Shown here: positions 16,495 to 25,500 of the stretch, one piece after another
Layout of the letters: each line of letters starts with the position of its first letter
How positions within the stretch are numbered: the first letter of the stretch is position 1
From: Bin87 sp965207585
Lineage (GTDB): Bacteria > Chloroflexota > Dehalococcoidia > Lucifugimonadales > UBA3495
DNA length: 64,000 nt
NCBI GenBank assembly: GCA_965207585.1
Contig: CBDBMT010000003.1
Coordinates: forward strand, 3,038,001-3,102,000
Direction: 5' to 3'
Notes under the pieces: generated by a model
Seen by the model: only the letters and a program-made list of their open reading frames with translations
Databases searched by the model: none
Told to the model about the DNA's origin: nothing
Position numbers and translations under genes: made by a program

Positions 16495-17532
16495 TCACGG
16501 TTGCAAGATCAGCTTCCCAAAGAAGTTGGTCGCTTCCATGTCGTTGTGCGCGTCGGCGGCGTTGGCCAGCGGATACGTGCGGTGGATGGCCGGCTTGATG
16601 ACGCCGCGGTTGAGGCTGGCCGCGATCTGGCGCATGTCCTCGCGGGATCCCATGTAGCCGCCGTAAATCTCGATCTGCCGGCTGAAGAGCAGGCCCAGGT
16701 GCAACTCGGCTCGCAGCCCACTGGTCGCGCCGCAGATGCAATACCGGCCGCCGGGACGCAGCGCGCGGAATCCATGCGCCCAGACGTCCGCGCCAACGTG
16801 GTCGACCAGAAGGTCCACTCCGGCCCCGCCGGTAATTTCGCGGACGCGCTGCGTAATGTCTTCCTCGTTGTAGTTGATCACATGGTCCGCGCCCAGGCTG
16901 CGGGCCAGTTCCGCTTTCTCCGGGGTGCTGGTAGTGGCGATGACCGTTGCTCCGACCACGTTCTTGAAGACCTGTATCGCGGCCGCGCCTACGCCGGCCG
17001 ATGCCGAGAACACCAACGCCGTTTCCCAGGGCTGCAGGGCGGCTCGGCGCACCGCCATGTTCCACACCGGGAGATACGTTGTGGGAACCGCCGCGGCATC
17101 CTCAAACGAAACCCCGCCGTTCAGCTTGTACGCGTTGACCTCCGGCACCACCACCAGTTCGGCGTAGCTGCCGTCCATCGCGGTACCCAGAAACCGGCTC
17201 CGTCGGCACAGCTCATCGCGCCCGGAGCCGCACCACTGGCAGACGCCGCAGGCCAGTCTGGGATTGACCACCACCCGGTCGCCTTCAGTCAGGGTACTGA
17301 CGGCGTTGCCCTTGGCCACCACCTCGCCCGCCGTGTCTCCGCCCAGAATCAGCGGCGGCGGGAATTCCCGCTCCAGGCCGCGCTGGCCCTCTCGCGTAAA
17401 TATGTCCAGCCGATTCAGCGCGCTGGCGCCCACGCGGATGACCACGTCCGACGGGCCGGGCGACGGGTCCGGGCGGTCCCCGTACTGCAGGACCCCGACG
17501 TCGCCGTGGGATTCGATGTAAACGGCTTTCAT
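16495..17532 (-). CDS. Zinc-type alcohol dehydrogenase / quinone oxidoreductase family
   Basis: This 345-residue medium-chain dehydrogenase/reductase begins MKAVYIESHGDVGVLQYGD. It has the structural zinc segment CGVCQWCGSGRDELC (about residues 95-109), the NAD(P)-binding motif ASAGVGAAAIQVFKNVVGATVIAT, and GVDLLVDHVGADVW. The catalytic-zinc ligand set is incomplete-looking (GGDTAGEVV in place of G-H-E), as in quinone oxidoreductase-like members. GAGGG precedes ATG 17532. The substrate is unknown; it may form an operon with the small zinc protein upstream. Confidence 0.85.
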   Translation of the reverse strand: MKAVYIESHGDVGVLQYGDRPDPSPGPSDVVIRVGASALNRLDIFTREGQRGLEREFPPPLILGGDTAGEVVAKGNAVSTLTEGDRVVVNPRLACGVCQWCGSGRDELCRRSRFLGTAMDGSYAELVVVPEVNAYKLNGGVSFEDAAAVPTTYLPVWNMAVRRAALQPWETALVFSASAGVGAAAIQVFKNVVGATVIATTSTPEKAELARSLGADHVINYNEEDITQRVREITGGAGVDLLVDHVGADVWAHGFRALRPGGRYCICGATSGLRAELHLGLLFSRQIEIYGGYMGSREDMRQIAASLNRGVIKPAIHRTYPLANAADAHNDMEATNFFGKLILQP

Positions 17533-17556
17533 GGTTGGATTTCCCTCCTCGTTCCG

Positions 17557-17787
17557 TCACTGCGACGGTGGGCGTCGGTTCCTGTAACAGTCTTTGCACA
17601 GGAACACCACGGCCAGGGTTTCATCGTGGCTCGCGGCCCTCCCGCACCGGGGGGCGTCGCTGTCCGGCGACCACGGCTGATGGAATGGTCCGCCGCACAT
17701 CTGGCAAGTTGACCGGTGCGGCCCGTCCAATTCATCGTTGCACACCACGCAATAAACGGGACCTGATACCTGGAATATGGTTGCCAC
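17557..17787 (-). CDS. Small zinc-ribbon/treble-clef protein
   Basis: This 76-residue protein carries CVVC, CQMC, a Cys/His pair and CKDC, enough for two zinc sites in a RING/treble-clef-like arrangement (YCVVCNDELDGPHRSTCQMC near the start). GTG 17787 is chosen because GGGAGGT lies upstream; a longer in-frame alternative to 17829 would overlap the next gene. It ends 24 bases before the oxidoreductase. Comparable proteins are unannotated in many Chloroflexota. The function is unknown. Confidence 0.6.
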   Translation of the reverse strand: MATIFQVSGPVYCVVCNDELDGPHRSTCQMCGGPFHQPWSPDSDAPRCGRAASHDETLAVVFLCKDCYRNRRPPSQ

Positions 17788-17822
17788 TGCACTACCTCCC
17801 TGCAATCCGCCATCGGCGGCCT

Positions 17823-19073
17823 CTAACACGCGATTTTATCTGATACCTGGGCCCACTTCCGGGCCAATTCCTGCTCGTCCTGAACGGAGTGCGCCTCACC
17901 GTCCAGGCGCGCCCGGCGCAATTCGCGCAGGGCCTCTCCCATTTCGGGGCCGGCGGGAACCCCCAACGCCAACAGATCGTGACCCCGGAGCCGGGGCGCC
18001 ACCGACCACCACTCGGAAAGGTAACGCCTGATCTGGTCCGCAACCGTGCCGTCTGTTGCCATCATAATTGCCCCTTTCAGGGCGTTCGGCGCCATGCCGT
18101 CCAGGAGGGCGCATACATCCGAGGGTTTGGCCGCGTCGCCAATCGACGAAGCCAACACGCGGATACGAGCCGTATCGGCGATCACGCGCGCCCAATCCGA
18201 CGGCGCGTTGACCCTGGCGCTGAGGGCCGCTCCTTCATCCGCGCTCAGTGGCCAGACCAGTGTCGCCAACCACGCCAGCGGCGTAACCGGCTCTCCAACC
18301 TCCGGCAGATGGGTGGCGGTCAGGGCCGGGTGGATGGCCGAGAGAGCACCGCAATCGTCGGCAGCTCGCAACGGTGCTGCCGGATTGGGCTCTTGCAGAA
18401 TCCGCTCCAACTCGTGCCGCAAGCGGTCACCCGTAAGGGTCGACAGTGCCCGCCCAGCCAAAGCCGCGGCCATGAGGCGCGCCGTTTCCGGTTCGATAGT
18501 GAACCCGAACCGCGCCGCGTAGCGCACAGCGCGCAGGATCCTGGTGGGGTCGTCAAGAAAACTTCCCGGGTGGAGTACTCGAATCAGGCCCGCCTCCAGG
18601 TCGGCCCGTCCCCGGTGAGGATCCACCAGGTCGCAAATAGAGGCCGGCAGCGGCAGCGCCATCGCATTGATGGTGAAGTCCCGCCGCGCCAGATCATCTG
18701 CAATCCCCCCCGGTTCTACGTCGGGCAGAGCGCCGGGCGAGTTGTAGGTTTCCCGCCGCGCGGTGACCAAGTCAATCGTGAGTGAACCGGCGGTGACGGT
18801 GGCAGTACCGAACCGTTGGTGGACCGTCAGACGCCCCTGGATGTCAGCAGCCACCCTCTTGGCCACGGCCAACGCGTCCCCGACCACCGTTACGTCAAGG
18901 TCGGCAGTGGGAGCTCCCAGCAGACGGTCGCGAACCGGGCCGCCCACCAGGTAGGCCTGAAACTCCGAGTCGTGTGCAATGCGGGTGATGCAGTCCAAAA
19001 CGAACCGGTGGGCATCAACGGCATTGCCGTTGCCATCACCACCGGTTGTCGTCAAGTCTGTCGATGTCAGCAT
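17823..19073 (-). CDS. CCA-adding tRNA nucleotidyltransferase / poly(A) polymerase family
   Basis: This 416-residue class II nucleotidyltransferase has YLVGGPVRDRLLG (flexible loop), the metal motif ADLDVTVVGD, the RRDFTINAMAL motif and DDPTRILRAVRYAARFGF, all classic. The C-terminal domain is helical and ends before an HD domain would appear. It probably adds or repairs tRNA 3' CCA. The tRNA-Val gene in this window already encodes CCA, so repair could be a main task. ATG 19073 gives a usual N-terminus; upstream in-frame starts lack support. Confidence 0.85.
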   Translation of the reverse strand: MLTSTDLTTTGGDGNGNAVDAHRFVLDCITRIAHDSEFQAYLVGGPVRDRLLGAPTADLDVTVVGDALAVAKRVAADIQGRLTVHQRFGTATVTAGSLTIDLVTARRETYNSPGALPDVEPGGIADDLARRDFTINAMALPLPASICDLVDPHRGRADLEAGLIRVLHPGSFLDDPTRILRAVRYAARFGFTIEPETARLMAAALAGRALSTLTGDRLRHELERILQEPNPAAPLRAADDCGALSAIHPALTATHLPEVGEPVTPLAWLATLVWPLSADEGAALSARVNAPSDWARVIADTARIRVLASSIGDAAKPSDVCALLDGMAPNALKGAIMMATDGTVADQIRRYLSEWWSVAPRLRGHDLLALGVPAGPEMGEALRELRRARLDGEAHSVQDEQELARKWAQVSDKIAC

Positions 19074-19244
19074 GTTTCGTTCGGTTCGGTCACCATAACC
19101 AAGCAGAGTGTATCGCAAGCCTCCCGGCCCGGCAACATGGATACTCGTTCGAGAATACAGTCCGGCCAAGCCGATACGAAGGGAGCGCCTCCGGGGTGCG
19201 CTATACTTCCATTGTCATCTTGATCGACGGAGCGAAAGAACGCT

Positions 19245-20198
19245 ATGGAAACTGTGGGATTCATTGGTTTGGGGAACATGGGCGGCGGGATGTCGGCCAA
19301 CATTCAGCGCGCCGGCTACCCGATGATCGTCTACGATCTGCGGGAAGAGGCGGCGCTGCCGTTGCTGGAGGGCGGCGCGCGGCTGGCCAACACGCCGGCG
19401 GAGGTGGCGGAGGCCAGCGACGTTACCTTCACGTCGCTGCCGGGTCCCTACGAGGTGGAGGCAGTATCGACGGGGGCATCGGGAGTGCTGGAGGGCATCC
19501 GTCCGGGGAGCGTGTACATTGACCTGTCGTCGAGCCGGCCGACGCTGATCCGGGAGATCGAGCCGCAGTTCCGGGCGAAGGGGTGTCACGTGCTGGACGC
19601 GCCGGTGAGCGGTGGGAAGACGGGAGCAGCGTCGGGGAACCTGGCGGTGATGGTGGGAGGAGAGCGTGAGGTGTTTGAGCGGGTGAAGCCGATCCTGGAC
19701 GCCTTTGGGGACAAGGTGTTTTACGCGGGAGAGATTGGAGCGGGCAGCGTGGCGAAGCTGGTGCACAACATGATCGGGCACAGCGTGCGGCAGGCGATTG
19801 CGGAGGGCATGACTTTGGGCGTCAAAGCGGGCGTCGAGCCCGAGGCGCTTTGGGAGTGCGTCCGCCGCGGTTCCCTCGGACGCATGCGCGTGCTGCACGA
19901 GGGGTTGGTGCGGACGATGTTTCGCGGGGAGTTTGAGCCGGCGAGTTTCGCGCTGAACCTGGCGTACAAGGACATCTCGCTGGCGACGGAGTTGGCCCGG
20001 GAATACGACGTGCCCATGCCCATGTCGACGCTGGCCGAGCAGATCGCGTTGCAGGCGATGAACCGAGGCTGGGCGGAGTCGGACAGCAGCATCACGGTGC
20101 GGCTGCAAGAGGAGCAAGCGGGCGTGGAAGTGCGTGCCCCCCACGTCGATCCGGTTCGCGCCGGCCGCTTCATCACCACCCACCCCGACGACGAGTAG
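19245..20198 (+). CDS. NAD(P)-dependent beta-hydroxyacid dehydrogenase (3-hydroxyisobutyrate type)
   Basis: This 317-residue protein starts with the Rossmann motif VGFIGLGNMGGGMSANI. It has the substrate-binding DAPVSGGKTGAASGNLAVMVGG and the catalytic Lys region EIGAGSVAKLVHNMIG. Family members reduce or oxidise 3-hydroxyisobutyrate, tartronate semialdehyde or related acids. The gene is divergent from the CCA-adding enzyme. The C-terminal tail after residue 290 is longer than usual. Base use around 19560-19950 is G-rich on this strand compared with neighbours. Confidence 0.85.
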   Translation: METVGFIGLGNMGGGMSANIQRAGYPMIVYDLREEAALPLLEGGARLANTPAEVAEASDVTFTSLPGPYEVEAVSTGASGVLEGIRPGSVYIDLSSSRPTLIREIEPQFRAKGCHVLDAPVSGGKTGAASGNLAVMVGGEREVFERVKPILDAFGDKVFYAGEIGAGSVAKLVHNMIGHSVRQAIAEGMTLGVKAGVEPEALWECVRRGSLGRMRVLHEGLVRTMFRGEFEPASFALNLAYKDISLATELAREYDVPMPMSTLAEQIALQAMNRGWAESDSSITVRLQEEQAGVEVRAPHVDPVRAGRFITTHPDDE

Positions 20199-20221
20199 CC
20201 GTAACTGTTCAGGTTCAGGAG

Positions 20222-20331
20222 TTGTCATTGCGAGGCGCTTGCGCCGTGGCAATCTCGTCCTCGCGGCAGAACCGTCTTCCAAACGATTCCACTACCCTAA
20301 CGAGATTGCCGCGCTGCGCTCGCAATGACAA
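20222..20331. repeat. 110-bp palindromic interspersed element, copy 1
   Basis: The element begins TTGTCATTGCGAG and ends with its exact inverse, CTCGCAATGACAA, with inner imperfect inverted segments (GTGGCAATCTCG near the left, CGAGATTGCCGCG near the right). A second copy of identical length and matching ends lies at 48738-48847. It is non-coding, between two plus-strand genes, and could fold as a long RNA hairpin. It is MITE-like; similar ends occur in many genomes. Confidence 0.85.
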
Positions 20332-20411
20332 TTGCCCGCAACCCCGAACAGTTACGAGTAGCCGGCCCTCTTCCACACTTTGCCGAGGTCCCAGAGCAAC
20401 CGGAGCGACCC

Positions 20412-20837
20412 ATGAATCTAAACACGTACCTCCACTTCGACGACAATTGCCGGGAGGCTTTCGAGTTCTACCGTTCCGTGTTTGGCGGCGAGTTCGGCGC
20501 CCTGCTGACCTTCGCCGAGGGACCGGACGATATGCCGCCCCTGCCGGATCACGAGAAGAACCGCATCATGCACGTGTCCCTGCCCGTAGGTGGTGGCGTG
20601 CTCATGGGCAGCGATTCCTGTTCCGCATTCGGGCCGCCGCCCGTCTCCGGCAACAACTTCTCCATCAGCATCTCAACCGAAACCCGCGAGGAAACCGACC
20701 GCCTTTTCTCGGCCCTGGCCGACGGCGGCAACGTCGCGATGCAGCCCCAGGATATGTTCTGGGGCGCTTACTTCGGCATGTGCACCGACCGCTTCGGCGT
20801 CAACTGGATGCTCAGCAACGACACCCAATCCGACTGA
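20412..20837 (+). CDS. VOC superfamily protein, PhnB/3-demethylubiquinone-like
   Basis: This 141-residue protein begins MNLNTYLHFDDNCREAFEFYRSVFGGE, the hallmark of PhnB-like glyoxalase/bleomycin-resistance-fold proteins, and ends with WGAYFGMCTDRFGVNWMLS. ATG 20412 is chosen because the homologous sequence begins there. Members bind metals and small molecules, but most have unknown function. It is followed after 54 bases by an amidohydrolase in the same direction. Confidence 0.85.
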   Translation: MNLNTYLHFDDNCREAFEFYRSVFGGEFGALLTFAEGPDDMPPLPDHEKNRIMHVSLPVGGGVLMGSDSCSAFGPPPVSGNNFSISISTETREETDRLFSALADGGNVAMQPQDMFWGAYFGMCTDRFGVNWMLSNDTQSD

Positions 20838-20891
20838 CCAAATAAGCATCGGTAACGCTCTCGATGCCCTCAGTCCCGTAAGGAGGATACG

Positions 20892-21746
20892 ATGGCCGAC
20901 CGCAATCTAACCATCGACTGCCAGGTGCACTGCTACGAACTCAACACACCCGCGCGCCCCTGGGCCGGCTACCTGCAGGGTCCGGATCAGGCAACCGGGG
21001 ACGATATGGTCGCCGCCATGGATGCCGTGGGCGTCGACGGCGCAATCCTGATTTCGCCGTTCTCCATGTACCGCTACGACGCCAGTTACGCCCTGGAGGT
21101 CTACGATCAGCATCCCAACAAGTTCGGTTTGGTCCGGCCTTTCGATCCCGAATCACCGTCAATCGACGAGGAGATGGCGGAATGGACCGGCCGACCGGGC
21201 GTTGTCGGAGCACGCATCATGCTGCGCGACGTGGACTACGAGGCCGACCATCCCGGCGTGAACCAGATCATCGCCGCCGGCGGCCGCGCCGGCGTGCCGG
21301 TCAACATCATGTGTGCCACCAAGCTTCCATTGATGCTGGAGCTGGCCCGCCGCAACCCGGACACGCAGCTGATCGTCGATCACCTCGGGTTGGCGCAACC
21401 CTTCGAGCCGCCGGCTCCGCCGGAACCCTGGGCTGACCTGGAGAACGTCCTCGCCCTTGCCGAGTGCGACAACGTCGCCATCAAGATCTCCGGCGCCGGC
21501 ACGCTGGCCCACGAGCCGTTCCCGTACCCCGACATCTGGGAACCGCTGCACCGGATTTTCGACGCCTTCGGCCTGGAGCGCTGCCTCTGGGGCACCGACT
21601 GGACCCGCGCCGTCAACCTGCTGAACTACGAGCAGGGCGTTGAGGCTTTCCGCCTCACGGACACCCTGTCCGACGCTGACCGCGCCATCCTGATGGGCGG
21701 GGCGCTGACCAACATCTACAAGTGGTCGCCCAAGGTGGGGGATTAG
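20892..21746 (+). CDS. Amidohydrolase-2 family metal-dependent hydrolase
   Basis: This 284-residue TIM-barrel hydrolase shows TIDCQVHCYE at the start (metal-binding H-x-H region altered to Q-V-H), QLIVDHLGL in the middle and CLWGTDWTRAV near the end (catalytic Asp). The family includes decarboxylases and lactone hydrolases. AGGAGG precedes ATG 20892. A strong terminator follows. The substrate is unknown. Confidence 0.83.
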   Translation: MADRNLTIDCQVHCYELNTPARPWAGYLQGPDQATGDDMVAAMDAVGVDGAILISPFSMYRYDASYALEVYDQHPNKFGLVRPFDPESPSIDEEMAEWTGRPGVVGARIMLRDVDYEADHPGVNQIIAAGGRAGVPVNIMCATKLPLMLELARRNPDTQLIVDHLGLAQPFEPPAPPEPWADLENVLALAECDNVAIKISGAGTLAHEPFPYPDIWEPLHRIFDAFGLERCLWGTDWTRAVNLLNYEQGVEAFRLTDTLSDADRAILMGGALTNIYKWSPKVGD

Positions 21747-21767
21747 CGCACCGGGATTAAATGCGTC

Positions 21768-21796
21768 GGCGGCCTCCGCGCGGAGGCCGCCTTTTT
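21768..21796 (+). terminator. Rho-independent terminator after the amidohydrolase
   Basis: GGCGGCCTCCG pairs perfectly with CGGAGGCCGCC across a very small loop, followed by TTTTT at 21792-21796. It separates the plus-strand metabolic genes from the convergent leucine-rich-repeat locus. Confidence 0.85.
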
Positions 21797-21867
21797 GGGT
21801 GCCAGCGGATGGCGGCGCGGACCTTATCAAGGCCGCGCCGTACTTTCAATCGCGCGGTGAGTATTTC

Positions 21868-22500
21868 CTACTCGGCGCAGTTGCTGCCTTGCTTATCGCC
21901 CACGCCGCCCAGCCAGGTCTGGAAGTCCGTGTCCAGCGGGGCGCACAGGCCCGTGCTGTTGAAGCGGAGGCTCGTCAACTTGGACAGCCCGGTCAGGCTC
22001 TGCGGCAGAGGCCCGCTCAGGCCGCCGTTCTCCTGGATCCACAATCCTTCGAGTTCGGTCAGGCTGGCCACGTAGGCGGGCAGCTTGCCCGACAGGTTGT
22101 TGAGGCTGAGATCGATGCGCCGCACTCGCCCGTCGGTGTTGGTGTGAACGCCATACCAGTTGCCGTTTGCCTGGTCGTCCAGCCAGTTGGCCGTGTGGTT
22201 CCAGTTCGCCCCGCCGGTGTCCTCGTACAACGCGGTCAGTATCTGCCGGTCGGTGCAGTTCTGATCGAGGGTTACGGAGCTCGATTGAGCGTCAGACAGT
22301 CCCTTGAGCCACGTTTGGAACCCGGCGTCCGCCGGCGCGCAGAGCCCGGAGTTGCCGAATTGCAGGTGCTCCAGTTGGCTCAGACCCGTCAGGCTGCTGG
22401 GCAGCGTCCCGCTCAGGCTGTTGCGCGCCAGCCCCAATACCTCCAGCCGTCGTTGTTGGTCCAGTTGTCGCCGCCCGTGGCGTGGTAGAAGGCGGTCAGC
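21868..22500 (-). pseudogene. Decayed 3' tail of the leucine-rich-repeat gene
   Basis: These bases still encode two more LRR modules in the same style as the large gene upstream, but in other frames. Just after the main stop (22502) one frame gives LTAFYHATGGDNWTNNDGW. Near 22450 about 25 expected residues are missing and the frame shifts again, continuing as LARNSLSGTLPSSLTGLSQ to a stop at 21868. There is no start codon with a ribosome site. At least two lesions are needed, so this is most likely a remnant of a once longer gene. Confidence 0.7.
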
Positions 22501-22501
22501 C

Positions 22502-25500
22502 TTACCGGTCCGGATCCGGCGGCGGACAGTTGTGGCCGATGTAGGATTCCAGGCCGGCCAGCCACTCCTGGAACTGGTCGTTGTTCGGTGAGCACAGGCC
22601 GACGGAGAATGTCAGCTGCTTCAGGTTGGTCAGGTTGGTGAGGCTCTGGGGCAGCTCACCGGTCAACCGGGTGTTGCCAAGGTGCAGCTCGACCAGGTTG
22701 CTCAGGCGACCCATTTCCGCCGGCACGGGGCCATGCACGCCGTTGAACCTGAGGTTCAGAGTTTGCAGACTGCTCAGGTCGCCCAGCCAGGAGGGCAGCG
22801 TTCCCGACAGTTTGTTGCCGCTCAGGTTCAGCGTTTGCAGCCGTTCCAGGTTCGGCAGTTGCGTCGGTATCGCCCCGGTCAGGTTATTGTCAATGAGAGA
22901 CAGGCCGATGACCCGGCCGTCGGCGTCAACGGTGACGCCGCGCCATTCGCCCAACCGCTTGTCGGTGAGCCATTTGGCGCGGTGTCGCCAGTCGTCCCCG
23001 CCGGTAGCCTGGTATAACGCCACCAGCTCGGCGCGCTCCGGCGTTGGGCAGTGCCCGCCGCGGACGTATTCCACGCTGTCCAACCACTCCTGGAAGGCCC
23101 GGTCCGGCGGGGCGCACAGGCCCGTGTCATAGAAATTGAAGTGTGTCAAATTGACCAGGCCGGTCAGTTCCAGGGGCAGCGGCCCGGACAGGTCCGCGTT
23201 GTGGGACAGGACCAGCCGTTGCAGATTGACCAAGTTTCTCAACTCGGCGGGCAGCGACCCAGTCAGGCCGTTTTCGCCCAGTTCCAGGGATTGCAGGGCG
23301 GTGAGATCGCCCAAGACGACCGGCAGGGTTCCCGACAGGTTATTGTCGCGGAGCGTCAGGACGGTCACGCGGCCGTCGGCATCGGTGCGGACGCCCTCCC
23401 ACTGGTCGAACTCGCGGTGGCTGTTCCAGTTGTTGCTGCGCTTCCAGTTGGCCCCGCCGGTGGCGTTGTAGAGCGCGACCAGAGCGCGCCCGTCCGAGGC
23501 GGCGTCCGGCGCGCAGTCCGGAATGTTCGCCGCGCTGATGGCGTTGAGGACGACTTCGCCGAACTGGACGACCAGCGGACGACACAGACCGGCATTGCCC
23601 GAGATGTCCAGCGTCGTTAGCTCGCCCAGTTCGTTCAACTCGGTCGGTATCTGGCCGTCCAGGTTGTTGGAGTCCAGGTCCAGAGCGGTGACTCTGCCCT
23701 GGTCGTTGGTGCTGACGCCGTGCCATTCGCCCAGGGGTTTCTCGGAAAGCCAGTTGGTATTGTTCGTCCAGTTCTCTCCGTCCGTCGCTTCGTACAGCGC
23801 GACCAGCACGCGCCTGTCCGGCGCGCAGTCCGGGATGTTCGCCGCGCTGATGGCGTTGAGGACGACTTCGCCGAACTGGACGACCAGCGGACGACACAGA
23901 CCGGCATTGCCCGAGATGTCCAGCGTCGTTAGCTCGCCCAGTTCGTTCAACTCGGTCGGTATCTGGCCGTCCAGGTTGTTGGAGTCCAGGTCCAGAGCGG
24001 TGACTCTGCCCTGGTCGTTGGTGCTGACGCCGTGCCATTCGCCCAGGGGTTTCTCGGAAAGCCAGTTGGTATTGTTCGTCCAGTTCTCTCCGTCCGTCGC
24101 TTCGTACAGCGCGACCAGCACGCGCCTGTCCGAGGCGGCGTCCGGCGCGCAGTCCGGGATGTTGGCCGCGGTGATGGCGTTGAGGATGACTTCGCCGAAC
24201 CCGGCGGCTAGGGGGCTGCACAGCCCGGAATTGCCAGATATGTCCAGCGTCGTCAGCTCGCCCAGTTCGTCCAGCTCGACCGGTATCTGCCCGCTCAGGT
24301 TGTTGTCGGGCAGCGCAAGCCCTGTGACTCTGCCCTGGTCGTTAGCGGTGACGCCGTGCCATTCGCCCAGCGGCTTGTCGGAAAGCCAGTTGGTACTGTT
24401 CGTCCAGCTATCCCCACCTGTGGCCGCGTACAACTCTATCAGCGAGTCCCTGTCCTCCCAGGCACACGGATTGTCGCCGACTACTGAGTTTATTCCTTGC
24501 TGCCATGCTTGGAACTCGCTGTTCTGCGGCGTGCAGAGGCTGGTACCGTTGACTTGCAACAGGGCCAACTCCTCCAGATTGGTCAAGCTCTGCGGAAGTC
24601 TCCCCTCAAGCAGGAGGGAGTGTTGGATGTACAAGCGTTGAAGCTTGGTCAACTTGCCCAACTCTGGCGGTATCGTTCCGGAGAGTTTATGGCCCACCAG
24701 GGCTAGTTCTGTGAGATTACTCAGGTTGCCCAGCTCCTTGGGTATCCCACCGTTGAGCTTGCTGCCGAAGATACCCAGATACTCTAGCTCGCTCAGGGCG
24801 CCGATTTCGGTCGGGAGCGGGCCGCTCAGGTTGTTGGAGACCCAAAAAAGCCTAGTGACCCTGCCATCGTCGTTGGTGGTAACGCCGTGCCATTCGCCCA
24901 GGGGTTTCTCGGAAAGCCAGTTGGTATTGTTCGTCCAGCTATCCCCGCCCGTGGCGTTGTACAGCGCGACCAGCGCGCGCCTGTCCGAAGCGGCGTCCGG
25001 CGCGCAGTCCGGGATGTTCGCCGCGGTGATGGCGTTGAGGATGACTTCGCCGAACCCGGCGGCCAGGGGGCTGCACAGCCCGGAATTGCCGGATATGTCC
25101 AGCGTCGTCAGTTCACTCAGTCTGCCCAACTCGGTCGGTATCGTTCCTGACAGATTGTTGCCAGACAGCGCAAGCCCTGTGACTCTGCCATCGTCGTTGA
25201 CGGTAACGCCGTGCCATTCATCCATCGGCTCATCGGAAAGCCAGTTGGCGCTGTTCGTCCAGTTCTCCCCGCCCGTGGCGGCATGCAGCGCGACCAGCGC
25301 GCGCCTGTCCGAGGCGGCGTCCGGCGCGCAGTCCGGGATGTTCGCCGCGTCTATCGCATTGCTGACGACTTCGCCGAACCCGAAGAGCAGGGGCTTGCAC
25401 AGCCCGGAATTGCCGGATATGTCCAGCGTCGTCAGTTCGCCCAGACTGCCCAGCTCGACCGGTATCTGCCCGCTCAGGCTGTTGTCAGACAGGTCCAGCG

